From an uncultured bacterium (lineage in GTDB: Bacteria > Patescibacteriota > Minisyncoccia > Phycocordibacterales > UBA9973): DNA of 9,798 bases. The stretch spans positions 1-9,798 of the forward strand of contig CAITSL010000047.1 of assembly GCA_903895055.1 (NCBI GenBank). The letters are read 5' to 3'. Shown in pieces: positions 1 to 6,507 of the stretch. A program made the position numbers and the translations under genes. Numbering within the stretch: position 1 is the stretch's first letter; every line of letters starts with the position of its first letter. The notes beneath the pieces were generated by a model, which saw nothing but the letters and a program-made list of their open reading frames with translations, had not been told where the DNA came from and did not search any database.

Positions 1-58
1 TCTTGACCGGTTCCGCTTTCAATATTATTAAATTTTTATTATTAATTAAAATTTTTTT

Positions 59-862
59 ATGAAAAAAATAATACTCATCATTGTTATCATCGTTCTTTTA
101 ATAGGCTCGATTGTTTTTTTTGTTTTTTATTCAACTAGAAAATTGCCAAATTCCGCCGACGATTTTCTAACTCTTATCAAGAACAATCAATACGGAGAAG
201 CTTACCGGAAAACATCCAAGCTTTTTCAATCGCATGCTTCTCTTGACCAATTTGGGTCCTTTATTTCTCAATACAAGCTCGGAGAATACCAAAGCTCTCT
301 TTGGAATAGTAGAAAAATTAGTGGCGGAAACACTGGAACTTTGTCTGGTTCTATTACTTTGACTGACCATACGGTGATGCCTGTCCAAATTAATTTTGTA
401 AAAGAAGAAAATGATTGGAAAATCGCAAGCATTAACATTAACGGCAACGCAGGTGACATTTCTCAAGGGGGGAATACAAACCAAGCTCAAATTAACAATT
501 TGGTAAATAAAACTATGGGTCTTTTCTCAGATGACGTCAATAGCCAGGATTTTACTAAACTGTACGATTCAGGGGCTACCGCTTTCAAGGAACAGATGGC
601 AAGTCAAGATACGATAAAAAAGCAATTTCAAAGTTTTATTGATCTAAAAGTGGATTTATCTGATTTAAAAAATCAACAGCCAGTTTTTAGCGAACAACCT
701 GGGATAAATAAAGATGGTTTACTGGTGGCCCAAGGACAATATACGATCAGTGTTAAAGATCCAACAGATGGCAAAATAAAACAGGGCATTTTGAAGTTTA
801 ATTTGAAATATTTCTTTGAAGCAGGGAACTGGAAACTATTTGGAATAGGAGCAGAACTTTAG
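59..862 (+). CDS. Membrane-anchored protein with two NTF2-like-looking domains
   Basis: I do not recognise this 267-residue protein as a named family. It has a strongly hydrophobic helix at residues 3-24 after a Lys-Lys start and no lipobox Cys, so it is probably anchored N-in with the rest outside the membrane. The outer part looks like two repeats of one fold, about residues 32-127 and 144-267. Each begins with a helical region around a D-Q-F/K-Q-F and F-I motif and ends in beta strands, closing with E-x-x-W-K-I (first) and E-x-x-W-K-L (second). That closing pattern is typical of NTF2-like/DUF4878-type domains; assigning it here is inference. The ATG at 59 has only A/T-rich sequence upstream and no Shine-Dalgarno. 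It is the first complete gene in the window and is followed after 17 nt by the next gene, probably cotranscribed. Confidence 0.85.
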   Translation: MKKIILIIVIIVLLIGSIVFFVFYSTRKLPNSADDFLTLIKNNQYGEAYRKTSKLFQSHASLDQFGSFISQYKLGEYQSSLWNSRKISGGNTGTLSGSITLTDHTVMPVQINFVKEENDWKIASININGNAGDISQGGNTNQAQINNLVNKTMGLFSDDVNSQDFTKLYDSGATAFKEQMASQDTIKKQFQSFIDLKVDLSDLKNQQPVFSEQPGINKDGLLVAQGQYTISVKDPTDGKIKQGILKFNLKYFFEAGNWKLFGIGAEL

Positions 863-879
863 AAATCATTATTTAACCT

Positions 880-1302
880 ATGAAAAAATCTATAAAATTT
901 ATCTATGCTTTATTCATTATTACCATGATCAGCGGGGGACTTTCATTCTGGATTTTGAAGCAATCCGACAAAATAAATTTTCCAGAGAATTTTGTCGGGC
1001 AATACGCAAATATCGCTGGCAAATACTTTGAACCTCACGGAGCGGAGCATTATATAATCCTTTATAGAGATGGCACTTTTGTCCATAATTGGGTTGATTA
1101 CAATACTAACCAATTTGCGCTAACTAAAGGAAAATTCAGTGTGTCTGGAGAAAAAATTGTTTTTACCTATGATGCAGGGTATCCACAATTGAATCTGGAA
1201 ATTACGCGAGATATTCATAACATATATCTGGAAGGGACAGCTAAAGAAACGATAAAGGGGACAGTTCAGGAAACCGGTTACTATTTTGTTAGAGCTGATT
1301 AA
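880..1302 (+). CDS. Small membrane-anchored beta-rich protein, unknown function
   Basis: This 140-residue protein has an N-terminal hydrophobic helix (about 7-25, after MKKSIK) and an outer domain of about 105 residues. The outer domain is predicted beta-rich: alternating strands around L-Y-R-D-G-T-F (61-67), G-K-F-S-V-S-G (84-90) and a closing G-Y-Y-F-V-R (133-138). A strand-DGTF-strand followed by G-x-F-x-V-x-G is seen in lipocalin-like and similar small beta-barrel domains, but the match is a pattern impression only. No catalytic residues are apparent. It lies 17 nt after the first gene. It ends just before a possible -10 box (1314-1319), so it may close a small transcription unit. Confidence 0.8.
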   Translation: MKKSIKFIYALFIITMISGGLSFWILKQSDKINFPENFVGQYANIAGKYFEPHGAEHYIILYRDGTFVHNWVDYNTNQFALTKGKFSVSGEKIVFTYDAGYPQLNLEITRDIHNIYLEGTAKETIKGTVQETGYYFVRAD

Positions 1303-1313
1303 AAATTTTGTCG

Positions 1314-1319
1314 TATAAT
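1314..1319 (+). promoter_or_regulatory. Possible -10 box upstream of the gene at 1345
   Basis: A perfect TATAAT lies in the 42-nt gap before the ATG at 1345, which would give a leader of roughly 19 nt. There is no convincing -35: the closest candidate, TTGTTA at 1286-1291, is 22 nt away. In A+T-rich intergenic DNA a chance match is quite possible. Confidence 0.3.
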
Positions 1320-1344
1320 AAGATTATTAATTAATTTATAAAAA

Positions 1345-1923
1345 ATGAAAACCATAATCACGATAGTTAATATAGTTTCAGCCATTCCGATTTTAGCCTA
1401 TCCAGTTATATTAATTTCAGGGGTAATGTCTTTTGATGCGCCGGGATCAGGAAAATCTGTCTTAGCATGGGTTATATTTTTGGCGTCCGTAGGATATCCA
1501 TTAATAATAATTGCCCTTATTTTTCTCTCAAGAAGGTACGATTCATTGCTGATAGCGCTATTGGCAATTATCCCGCTTTTATTTTTAATATATATGTTAT
1601 TTTTTAGCGGAGGGGCAACTTATAAAAAAGACTTTGAAACTTTCAGCAAAGATTTTGTGTGCGATTCAAATTCCTTTCTTTCAATTGAAGGAAAAGGTGA
1701 TTTGGACGCTCACCTTAATTTAATTAAAAAAAAGAATTTCTTTAGTTATACAAAAGATTATGTAGCTGATATATACCAAGGTAAATGGATATATACATAT
1801 CTGCCAACAAAAGAGTCTTCCGACGCGCTTGCCAAATGTAAAAATAATGAAGGAAAAACTCCAGTAGAAGTTTATACTATTGCTTCGGAAGAGCAAGTAA
1901 AAAATATTGTTAAAGGTTTATAG
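1345..1923 (+). CDS. Integral membrane protein with three N-terminal helices and a soluble tail
   Basis: Unrecognised protein of 192 residues. Three hydrophobic segments (about 5-28, 38-61 and 67-88) are followed by a polar domain (about 92-192) with two Cys (C106, C164) that could pair if the domain is outside the cell. The G-S-G-K-S at 34-38 resembles a Walker A tail, but the upstream Gly is missing and it lies in a short loop between helices, so it is not a nucleotide-binding site. The architecture differs from the single-anchor neighbours, but the theme of membrane part plus small C-terminal domain is the same. The ATG follows an A/T-rich leader containing TTAATTAA (1327-1334). The next gene starts 8 nt after the stop, which suggests cotranscription downstream. 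Confidence 0.8.
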   Translation: MKTIITIVNIVSAIPILAYPVILISGVMSFDAPGSGKSVLAWVIFLASVGYPLIIIALIFLSRRYDSLLIALLAIIPLLFLIYMLFFSGGATYKKDFETFSKDFVCDSNSFLSIEGKGDLDAHLNLIKKKNFFSYTKDYVADIYQGKWIYTYLPTKESSDALAKCKNNEGKTPVEVYTIASEEQVKNIVKGL

Positions 1924-1931
1924 AAATTTTT

Positions 1932-2618
1932 ATGGAACCACAAAATCAAGAACAAATTCTAAATACCAATCCGCAAATTCCAAAATCAAAAAAGAAAATC
2001 TGGCTGATTGTCGGGGCTTTGGTCGTGCTACTATTAGCGGGTGGGGGATATTATTATTATAAATCAAATAACCAAAATATAAATATGAACAATAGTGTAA
2101 ATAAAAAAAGTAGTATCAAAACTTATACCGATTCCGCGAACAATTTTTCGGTTGATTATCCGGATTCTTGGGTTATTGGCAAATTTAAAGAAAATCTAGG
2201 AGCTGCCGGTGTTATTGCCGGAGGTTATCCTCTGGACGAAAAAAATGATGATATACAGGTTACTAATCTGGTCGTTTTTAAGAACGATAAGTTCGGACAG
2301 AAACTAAAAGATGATCCAGTCGGAACCCTGACAGTTGGATTTGTTGATCGTATTCCTGAAAGCCTCGCAAATGCAGGGGCTAAAGACATAAAAAATACCA
2401 AAGCTCTTTTTGGTCCTTTGAAAACCGATTCTGGTTTGGATTACTATGGCACCGAATTTTCTTCTGTAAGCGAACACGGGCCACTCCGCAATGTGCAGTA
2501 CTCTATTTTGGCCGATGGCAATCTCTTCATTCTTATCTTCAACAGTAAAGAAGCCGACTACAATGTAAATTTGCCGATTTTTGAAGGTATGGTTAAAAGT
2601 TTTAAAACAATGAAATAA
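1932..2618 (+). CDS. Membrane-anchored PsbP-like protein
   Basis: 228 residues. The layout is a polar cytoplasmic start (M-E-P-Q-N), a basic K-S-K-K-K stretch (18-22), one transmembrane helix (about 23-43) ending in G-G-G-Y-Y-Y-Y, an Asn-rich stalk (45-60), then an outer domain (63-226). That domain opens with a Y-T-D-x-x-x-N-F-S-V-D-Y-P-x-S-W motif (65-80) and closes with F-E-G-M-V-K-S-F-K (217-225). This opening and closing pair is characteristic of PsbP-like/DUF1795-type domains; the call is from motif memory. Its biochemical role in such bacteria is unknown. The anchor part is a near-copy of that in the next gene and of the gene at 4332. The neighbours lie 8 nt upstream and 6 nt downstream, so it is almost certainly in an operon. 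Confidence 0.88.
   Translation: MEPQNQEQILNTNPQIPKSKKKIWLIVGALVVLLLAGGGYYYYKSNNQNINMNNSVNKKSSIKTYTDSANNFSVDYPDSWVIGKFKENLGAAGVIAGGYPLDEKNDDIQVTNLVVFKNDKFGQKLKDDPVGTLTVGFVDRIPESLANAGAKDIKNTKALFGPLKTDSGLDYYGTEFSSVSEHGPLRNVQYSILADGNLFILIFNSKEADYNVNLPIFEGMVKSFKTMK
1986..2011 (+). repeat. Duplicated anchor-module DNA, copy 1 (matches 2646-2671)
   Basis: These 26 bases, encoding the basic segment and start of the membrane helix (S-K-K-K-I-W-L-I-V), are identical to 2646-2671 in the next gene. Such exact identity at nucleotide level points to a recent local duplication or gene conversion of the anchor, while the outer domains are unrelated. Confidence 0.85.
2040..2060 (+). repeat. Anchor-module repeat shared with 4488-4508
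   Basis: 21 identical bases encode the end of the membrane helix (G-G-G-Y-Y-Y-Y) here and at 4488-4508 in the gene at 4332. The sequence is partly low-complexity (ATT repeats), so identity is weaker evidence than for the 26-bp copy, but the flanking protein match (Y-Y-Y-Y-K/Q-S-N-N) supports common descent. Confidence 0.7.
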
Positions 2619-2624
2619 AAATTT

Positions 2625-3668
2625 ATGGAACCACAAAACCCAAATTCAAAAAAGAAAATCTGGCTGATTGTTGGGGTATTGCTTGTGTTGCTATTAATCG
2701 TCGGAGGGTATTATCTTTATCAAGCTAAAAACAAAAATATGAACAACCCAAATGTAGAAATGGCGCCAATGACTTATGAAAAAGCTTACGAATACATATC
2801 GGCATACGCGAAAAGCCGAAAAATTCCAATAGAAGAGGTATTTGATATTAAAACCGACAATAAATTTAGAGGTTCGGTTTATAACGTTGAATTTGAATAT
2901 AATCCTGAAAATCAAATTCTTATTGCTAGGGGGTATGTATTTGGTACTAATTTGGCAACGAAAGGAGAAACAGAACCCCTCGGGTATGAAAGAAAGGACC
3001 TTTGGGATGCGCTACTAGAAATTCAAAACAATCCTCAAGGAGAGACTGCAAAAAAAATATTGCCGGGCGAAAATTTAGATTTTTTAAATAGGAAATTCGA
3101 GATTGATCCTTCCATCAAAGAAATCCAAAGTGATCAATTATATAGGATAAATATTAGAACCGATTTCCCCAATAGCCATCTTTCCTCTGAAGAATTCGTA
3201 AAAGAAATCAAAAGTTTGTCAGACTTCTCTTATTTGTGGGATAAGAGCTATTTTTCTAAGGTGATTGATTATTGTAATCTAATTTCTATTCCCCAACAAG
3301 CCAAGTTTTATATAAATAGTTACGCAAAATCAAAAAATATTCCAAATATTTCGTTTCAAGAAAATGTAGGAGGATTTAGTACTACCCTGAATGATTTGGT
3401 TTTTAATTTTAATAAAGAATCCGGAGATCTTACTATAACTGAGAAAATTTCAAAAATCAGCGATATAAATAAAGAATTTAATTATTATAATTTGAAGATA
3501 AAACAAGACTTATCGTGGTATTGGAGAGCTTTCTTAAGTCTTGGAAATGATCAAATAATGCTTTCTATTGAAATAGGGGAATACAATCAAAGCGACAAAG
3601 AAGTAATTGAAACAATTAATCATTGTATTAACAGTTTGAATCAATGGAGAAAAGAACTACAAAAATAA
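2625..3668 (+). CDS. Membrane-anchored protein with internally duplicated outer domain
   Basis: 347 residues, unrecognised. It starts with the shared anchor module: M-E-P-Q-N-P, basic S-K-K-K (8-11), helix about 12-32 ending G-G-Y-Y-L-Y, and an Asn-rich stalk to about 45. The outer part contains two related halves. Y-I-S-A-Y-A-K-S-R-K-I-P (57-68) recurs as Y-I-N-S-Y-A-K-S-K-N-I-P (229-240), each followed by strands ending N-V-E-F-E-Y-N and D-L-V-F-N-F-N. The ends of the halves also align loosely: an alternating I-x-I strand, then S-x-E-E/K-E helices, then W. The second half is shorter (about 224-345 against 51-206). No catalytic motif is visible. It begins 6 nt after the preceding stop, without a Shine-Dalgarno. 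Confidence 0.87.
   Translation: MEPQNPNSKKKIWLIVGVLLVLLLIVGGYYLYQAKNKNMNNPNVEMAPMTYEKAYEYISAYAKSRKIPIEEVFDIKTDNKFRGSVYNVEFEYNPENQILIARGYVFGTNLATKGETEPLGYERKDLWDALLEIQNNPQGETAKKILPGENLDFLNRKFEIDPSIKEIQSDQLYRINIRTDFPNSHLSSEEFVKEIKSLSDFSYLWDKSYFSKVIDYCNLISIPQQAKFYINSYAKSKNIPNISFQENVGGFSTTLNDLVFNFNKESGDLTITEKISKISDINKEFNYYNLKIKQDLSWYWRAFLSLGNDQIMLSIEIGEYNQSDKEVIETINHCINSLNQWRKELQK
2646..2671 (+). repeat. Duplicated anchor-module DNA, copy 2 (matches 1986-2011)
   Basis: Second copy of the 26-base identical segment within the membrane anchor coding region. The start contexts also match: both genes begin ATGGAACCACAAAA directly after an A/T-rich AATTT stretch. Confidence 0.85.
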
Positions 3669-3687
3669 TATTTATTAATTAATTTTT

Positions 3688-4299
3688 ATGGAACCAACAA
3701 ATAATTTAACAAAAGAGCAAAGTGATTATATCAACAAAGCCACCATCGGCGGAATATTAGGACCTATATACGCCATAGCTGTCGGTTTATACAAAGAATT
3801 CTGGATGTTTTTTATCCCATTTTATAATATTTATCTTTTCATTAAAATAATCAAAGATGGTCGAAAAATGGCTTGGGAGAAAAGCAATAAAGATTTCGCT
3901 AGTTTTGAGCATCGAGAGAGGAATATTTCCAAAATCGCAAAAATTCTTTTGGGAGCACTTGTCGCGTTTTGGATATTGGAATTTGTTTTCTTTGTGTTCT
4001 TATTTTCCGGATCTGGTTCGGATGTGGCGAAAAGTTTTACCCAAAATATATTTACCGGTGGCGATGTTTCAAGCTATGTGGCGCCTGATTTTAGCCCGAA
4101 TTCGGACTATATAACTAAAGATGCAGAAACCAGGGGAGACTATAAAAGTGTCTTTTTTAGCAGTTTTGTTTCCACTAGCAAGAAATCAGAGCAAGAAGGC
4201 GAGGTGAAATTTACCAATACCTCTATGTCAATTTGTGTGGATTTGGAAAAAATCGGGAAAGACTGGAAAGTTTCAAATGTTTCCGAAAATTGTGATTAG
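3688..4299 (+). CDS. Three-helix membrane protein with small C-terminal domain
   Basis: 203 residues, unrecognised. It begins M-E-P-T-N, like the neighbouring anchor proteins, but the rest of the N-terminus differs. Hydrophobic segments lie at about 18-34, 36-55 and 84-107, with a basic loop between the second and third (I-I-K-D-G-R-K, 54-60). The tail (about 112-203) has a glycine/serine start and strands ending in G-K-D-W-K-V-S-N-V (190-198). That resembles the W-K-I ending of the NTF2-like domains in the first gene. Two Cys (C183, C202) could form a disulfide. An FFIPFYNIYLFIKI segment (41-54) gives a loose resemblance to small DUF805/DUF2628-type membrane proteins, not enough for a call. 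The ATG follows a TTAATTAA-containing leader (3675-3682) without a Shine-Dalgarno. Confidence 0.8.
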   Translation: MEPTNNLTKEQSDYINKATIGGILGPIYAIAVGLYKEFWMFFIPFYNIYLFIKIIKDGRKMAWEKSNKDFASFEHRERNISKIAKILLGALVAFWILEFVFFVFLFSGSGSDVAKSFTQNIFTGGDVSSYVAPDFSPNSDYITKDAETRGDYKSVFFSSFVSTSKKSEQEGEVKFTNTSMSICVDLEKIGKDWKVSNVSENCD

Positions 4300-4331
4300 T
4301 ACTATTAATAGTTAATTATTAGAAAATTTTT

Positions 4332-5078
4332 ATGGATCCACAAAATCAAAGTTTTGTTTCAAGCCAGCAAAATGGAGTAGCTAACCAGGCTCCAAATGTT
4401 CAGTCGGGAATGCCATCTACGCCACCCCCAAAATCAAAAAGCACGATTTGGGCAATTGTTATCGTCGTAGTTGTTATCCTTCTTGCTGGTGGGGGATATT
4501 ATTATTATCAATCTAACAATAAAAATATGAATACAAACCAAGTGCCTAATACTCAAGGACAAGACCAAAATTCTGCAACAAATAATGCTGATATCAATAC
4601 AACAGCGCCAGCTGATCAAACAGCCAACGAAAATCCATCTACCAATTCAGACATTTCAGGAATTATTAATGCTGTGCAAAATATGAAGGATATTGTCTCT
4701 AAGAAAGATGTCGAAGCTTTTATCACAGCCCAAAGTGTCTTTTATAAACCAGGGAGTAGTAATCTTAGTGATTTGAAATCTCAAATGGAAGGCAAAACAG
4801 CCGCCAATTTGTGGCAAGTATATAGCGATATATATAACAACATTAATTTTTCTACCCTGGAAAAAGATTTGGCAAGTTGTGAATTCCATGGAGGAAAGGC
4901 AGGATACTCTTTTGATCAGGCTGCTAGTTGTCAAATAACGCTCACTATTCCCAAAACTGAAGGCAACGTGGATCCGCTTGCTGACGGGTCGACCTATACC
5001 TTAAAAGTATTATTTGCGAGGGCTAATAATTCTTGGTATATGATTGCACCGATAATGACCGATTTAGTTTCTCAATAA
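4332..5078 (+). CDS. Membrane-anchored protein with Q/N/T-rich stalk and NTF2-like-looking domain
   Basis: 248 residues. It starts M-D-P-Q-N-Q, has a longer polar and Pro-rich cytoplasmic part (to about 37), a helix at about 38-58 ending G-G-G-Y-Y-Y-Y-Q-S-N-N, then a low-complexity Asn/Gln/Thr/Ala-rich stalk (about 59-106). The outer domain (109-246) has helices, two Cys (C183, C200) likely to pair if exported, and C-terminal strands ending N-N-S-W-Y-M-I-A-P-I. That is consistent with an NTF2-like fold, by inference only. The anchor is related in both DNA and protein to those at 1932 and 2625, but the outer domain is not. A hairpin terminator starts 5 nt after the stop, so this is the last gene of the block. 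Confidence 0.87.
   Translation: MDPQNQSFVSSQQNGVANQAPNVQSGMPSTPPPKSKSTIWAIVIVVVVILLAGGGYYYYQSNNKNMNTNQVPNTQGQDQNSATNNADINTTAPADQTANENPSTNSDISGIINAVQNMKDIVSKKDVEAFITAQSVFYKPGSSNLSDLKSQMEGKTAANLWQVYSDIYNNINFSTLEKDLASCEFHGGKAGYSFDQAASCQITLTIPKTEGNVDPLADGSTYTLKVLFARANNSWYMIAPIMTDLVSQ
4488..4508 (+). repeat. Anchor-module repeat shared with 2040-2060
   Basis: This 21-base segment is identical to 2040-2060 and encodes the same end of the membrane helix (G-G-G-Y-Y-Y-Y). It marks this gene as a member of the duplicated-anchor set. Confidence 0.7.
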
Positions 5079-5083
5079 ACGGG

Positions 5084-5116
5084 AAAAAGCCCTCGACCAA
5101 AACCGGAGGGCTTTTT
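5084..5116 (+). terminator. Rho-independent terminator, symmetric A/T runs
   Basis: AAAAA, then stem arm GCCCTC (5089-5094), a loop of 11 nt, stem arm GAGGGC (5106-5111), then TTTTT. It starts 5 nt after the stop of the gene at 4332. The A run on the 5' side means the reverse transcript also ends in U, so it could act in both directions, although no convergent gene is present. It separates the long membrane-protein block from the gene at 5154. Confidence 0.92.
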
Positions 5117-5118
5117 GT

Positions 5119-5147
5119 TTGTATTTATTTGTTTATTGAATTATAAT
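5119..5147 (+). promoter_or_regulatory. Promoter of the gene at 5154, probably giving a leaderless mRNA
   Basis: TTGTAT at 5119-5124 and a perfect TATAAT at 5142-5147 are separated by exactly 17 nt, directly behind the terminator where a new promoter is needed. The -10 box ends 6 nt before the ATG at 5154, so transcription would be expected to start at or within a base or two of the start codon. There is no room for a ribosome binding site. Confidence 0.65.
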
Positions 5148-5153
5148 TAACTT

Positions 5154-5867
5154 ATGAAAAAAAATATTTTAATCGTTCTGGGGGTTGTGGTGGTAATAAT
5201 CATTGGGATTATTTTAGCATTTAGCCATGACAGCGTACAAAAAAATTCCTACTATCCTGATTCCGAGGGATGGAATAGGAAAATTCTGCAAGAGGATCAG
5301 TTTGCCTCTTTCTTTCCTTTGACTTTTAAGGAAAATTTATATCTAACAAGTCCAAACGAAGAAGGTGATTTTAGTCCAAAAGGATTAAATAACTCAAGTC
5401 CTGTTTTTATTGAATATCGAGACAATGCTTCCATCAATATGGGAGCTCAAGAAAAAGAACAGATGTTTAAAGTATTGGCGGGCAGGAGATCTTTTTACGC
5501 CAGTAAAACATTTACCGAAATGCCGATTTTTAAAATCTGGACAGAACAAGTATCTCCAGAAGAATATCCTCAATATCAAGTTGCTATAATAGAACAATTA
5601 AATGGTTTTGCTTCTTCGGCCAATCTAGAAATAAATAGCTACAAAAATAACAAGTATTATATTTATTTAAGAAAGGATTTAACTCCAGAAGGCCTCAGTG
5701 GAAAAAATTCTATTGGAGGAGCTTATGTGTTTTTCCCTGAAAAAAATACAGTACTGTCCATTTACCTTTTTAATACAAGGTATAATACGCCTGATGCTCC
5801 TTTGATTTCCAAAGAGGAGGTTGATAATATCATTAAAGAAATCATTGATTCTGCTACTGTTAAGTAG
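5154..5867 (+). CDS. Single-anchor membrane protein, unknown outer domain
   Basis: 237 residues, unrecognised. MKKN is followed by a very hydrophobic helix (about 4-23) and an outer domain of about 210 residues. It has no Cys at a lipobox position and does not carry the MEPQN/YYYY anchor module of the upstream genes. The domain mixes strands and helices and ends in an acidic/Ile-rich helix (E-E-V-D-N-I-I-K-E-I-I, 221-231). In general shape (a conserved aromatic-rich core and a C-terminal helix) it recalls the PsbP-like protein at 1932, but no motif supports that firmly. It forms its own transcription unit between the terminator at 5084 and the repeat at 5898, with a promoter placed for a leaderless transcript. 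Confidence 0.85.
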   Translation: MKKNILIVLGVVVVIIIGIILAFSHDSVQKNSYYPDSEGWNRKILQEDQFASFFPLTFKENLYLTSPNEEGDFSPKGLNNSSPVFIEYRDNASINMGAQEKEQMFKVLAGRRSFYASKTFTEMPIFKIWTEQVSPEEYPQYQVAIIEQLNGFASSANLEINSYKNNKYYIYLRKDLTPEGLSGKNSIGGAYVFFPEKNTVLSIYLFNTRYNTPDAPLISKEEVDNIIKEIIDSATVK

Positions 5868-5897
5868 TATTATTAGTAGGTGATTATTAACTTATTT

Positions 5898-5926
5898 CCG
5901 CCAAAAGCGGATCAGCCTCAGGCTGA
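5898..5926. repeat. Two-hairpin intergenic repeat element upstream of lemA
   Basis: Hairpin 1 is CCGC (5898-5901), loop CAAAA, GCGG (5907-5910). Hairpin 2 is TCAGCC (5912-5917), loop TCA, GGCTGA (5921-5926). Two adjacent GC-rich hairpins in an otherwise A/T-rich gap look like a REP-type mobile repeat. A similar two-hairpin sequence lies inside gatC (8148-8178). It lacks a T run, so a terminator role is less likely. It sits just where the -35 region of a lemA promoter would be. Confidence 0.65.
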
Positions 5927-5941
5927 AATTTATAAAATATT

Positions 5942-6502
5942 ATGATAACTTGGATAATTTTAGGAATTGTAGTAATAGTGGTTTTATGGTTTGTTCTTGT
6001 TTATAATGGTTTTGTCACGCTCCGAAATAGAGCCAAGGAAGCTTGGGCGGATATTGAAGTTCAATTGAAACGCCGATATGACCTTATTCCGAATTTGGTA
6101 AATACGGTCAAAGGTTATGCCACTCACGAATCGAGCGCTTTTGAAAATGTTACTAAAGCAAGAAGTATGGCTATGGGCCTGCCTGCGCAGGCAGGAGCGC
6201 AGAAAGCTGAAGCTGAAAATATGCTCACCGGAGCCTTGAAATCTGTTTTCGCGATTGCAGAAGCGTATCCTGATTTAAAAGCGAATCAGAATTTCTTGGC
6301 ATTGCAAAATGAACTTTCCGATACGGAAAATAAAATTCAATCCGCTCGCAGATTTTATAATGGCAATGTTCGCGACTTGAACATCAAAATCGAAAGTTTT
6401 CCTTCCAATATTATTGCAAATTCTTTCAAATTTACGAGAATGGAATTCTTTGATTTACCCGACAACGATGTCGCTCAAAATCCAGTGGAGGTAAAATTCT
6501 AA
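5942..6502 (+). CDS. lemA: LemA family protein
   Basis: 186 residues, the usual length of the family. It has one N-terminal helix (about 3-22) and then the LemA helical-bundle core with its hallmark motifs: W-x-D-I-E-V-Q-L-K-R-R-Y-D-L-I-P-N-L-V (35-53), A-E-A-Y-P-D-L-K-A-N (106-115), L-x-x-E-L-S-D-T-E-N-K-I (121-132) and R-R-F-Y-N (136-140). The function of LemA is not settled; family members are membrane-bound and often encoded beside HtpX-type proteases, as here. Residues 80-85 (L-P-A-Q-A-G) are encoded by a palindromic repeat (6178-6197), in the loop before the A-E-A-E-N-M-L segment that usually carries a short T-P-E-E-K-like sequence. It is the first gene of a tight three-gene operon (next gene 5 nt away). 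A TATAAA lies 5 nt upstream of the ATG. Confidence 0.97.
   Translation: MITWIILGIVVIVVLWFVLVYNGFVTLRNRAKEAWADIEVQLKRRYDLIPNLVNTVKGYATHESSAFENVTKARSMAMGLPAQAGAQKAEAENMLTGALKSVFAIAEAYPDLKANQNFLALQNELSDTENKIQSARRFYNGNVRDLNIKIESFPSNIIANSFKFTRMEFFDLPDNDVAQNPVEVKF
6178..6197. repeat. In-frame palindromic repeat, copy 1 (in lemA)
   Basis: CCTGCCTGCGCAGGCAGGAG, of which the first 18 bases are a perfect palindrome. The identical 20 bases occur at 8087-8106 in gatC. Both are read in the same phase (CTG-CCT-GCG-CAG-GCA-GG) to give L-P-A-Q-A-G. Its GC content stands out strongly from the surrounding coding sequence. Confidence 0.9.
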
Positions 6503-6507
6503 AAATT

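Noticed and set aside
167..490. Minus-strand open frames, for example here and at 2304-2636 and 7325-7660.
   Set aside because: Each lies fully or mostly opposite a convincing + strand gene, has no plausible start context, and its translation lacks protein-like features.
1444..1458. G-S-G-K-S in the protein at 1345, resembling a Walker A P-loop.
   Set aside because: The first Gly of GxxxxGK[ST] is missing (Asp at that position), there is no nucleotide-binding fold, and it lies in a short loop between two membrane helices.
4301..4312. 12-bp palindrome ACTATTAATAGT in the gap before the gene at 4332, a possible operator.
   Set aside because: It is single-copy here, entirely A/T-rich apart from two pairs, and there is no regulator or promoter nearby to support an operator.
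6487..6492. GGAGGT as a Shine-Dalgarno for the gene at 6508.
   Set aside because: It is 15 nt from the ATG, farther than normal, and encodes part of the usual V-E-V-K-F end of LemA.
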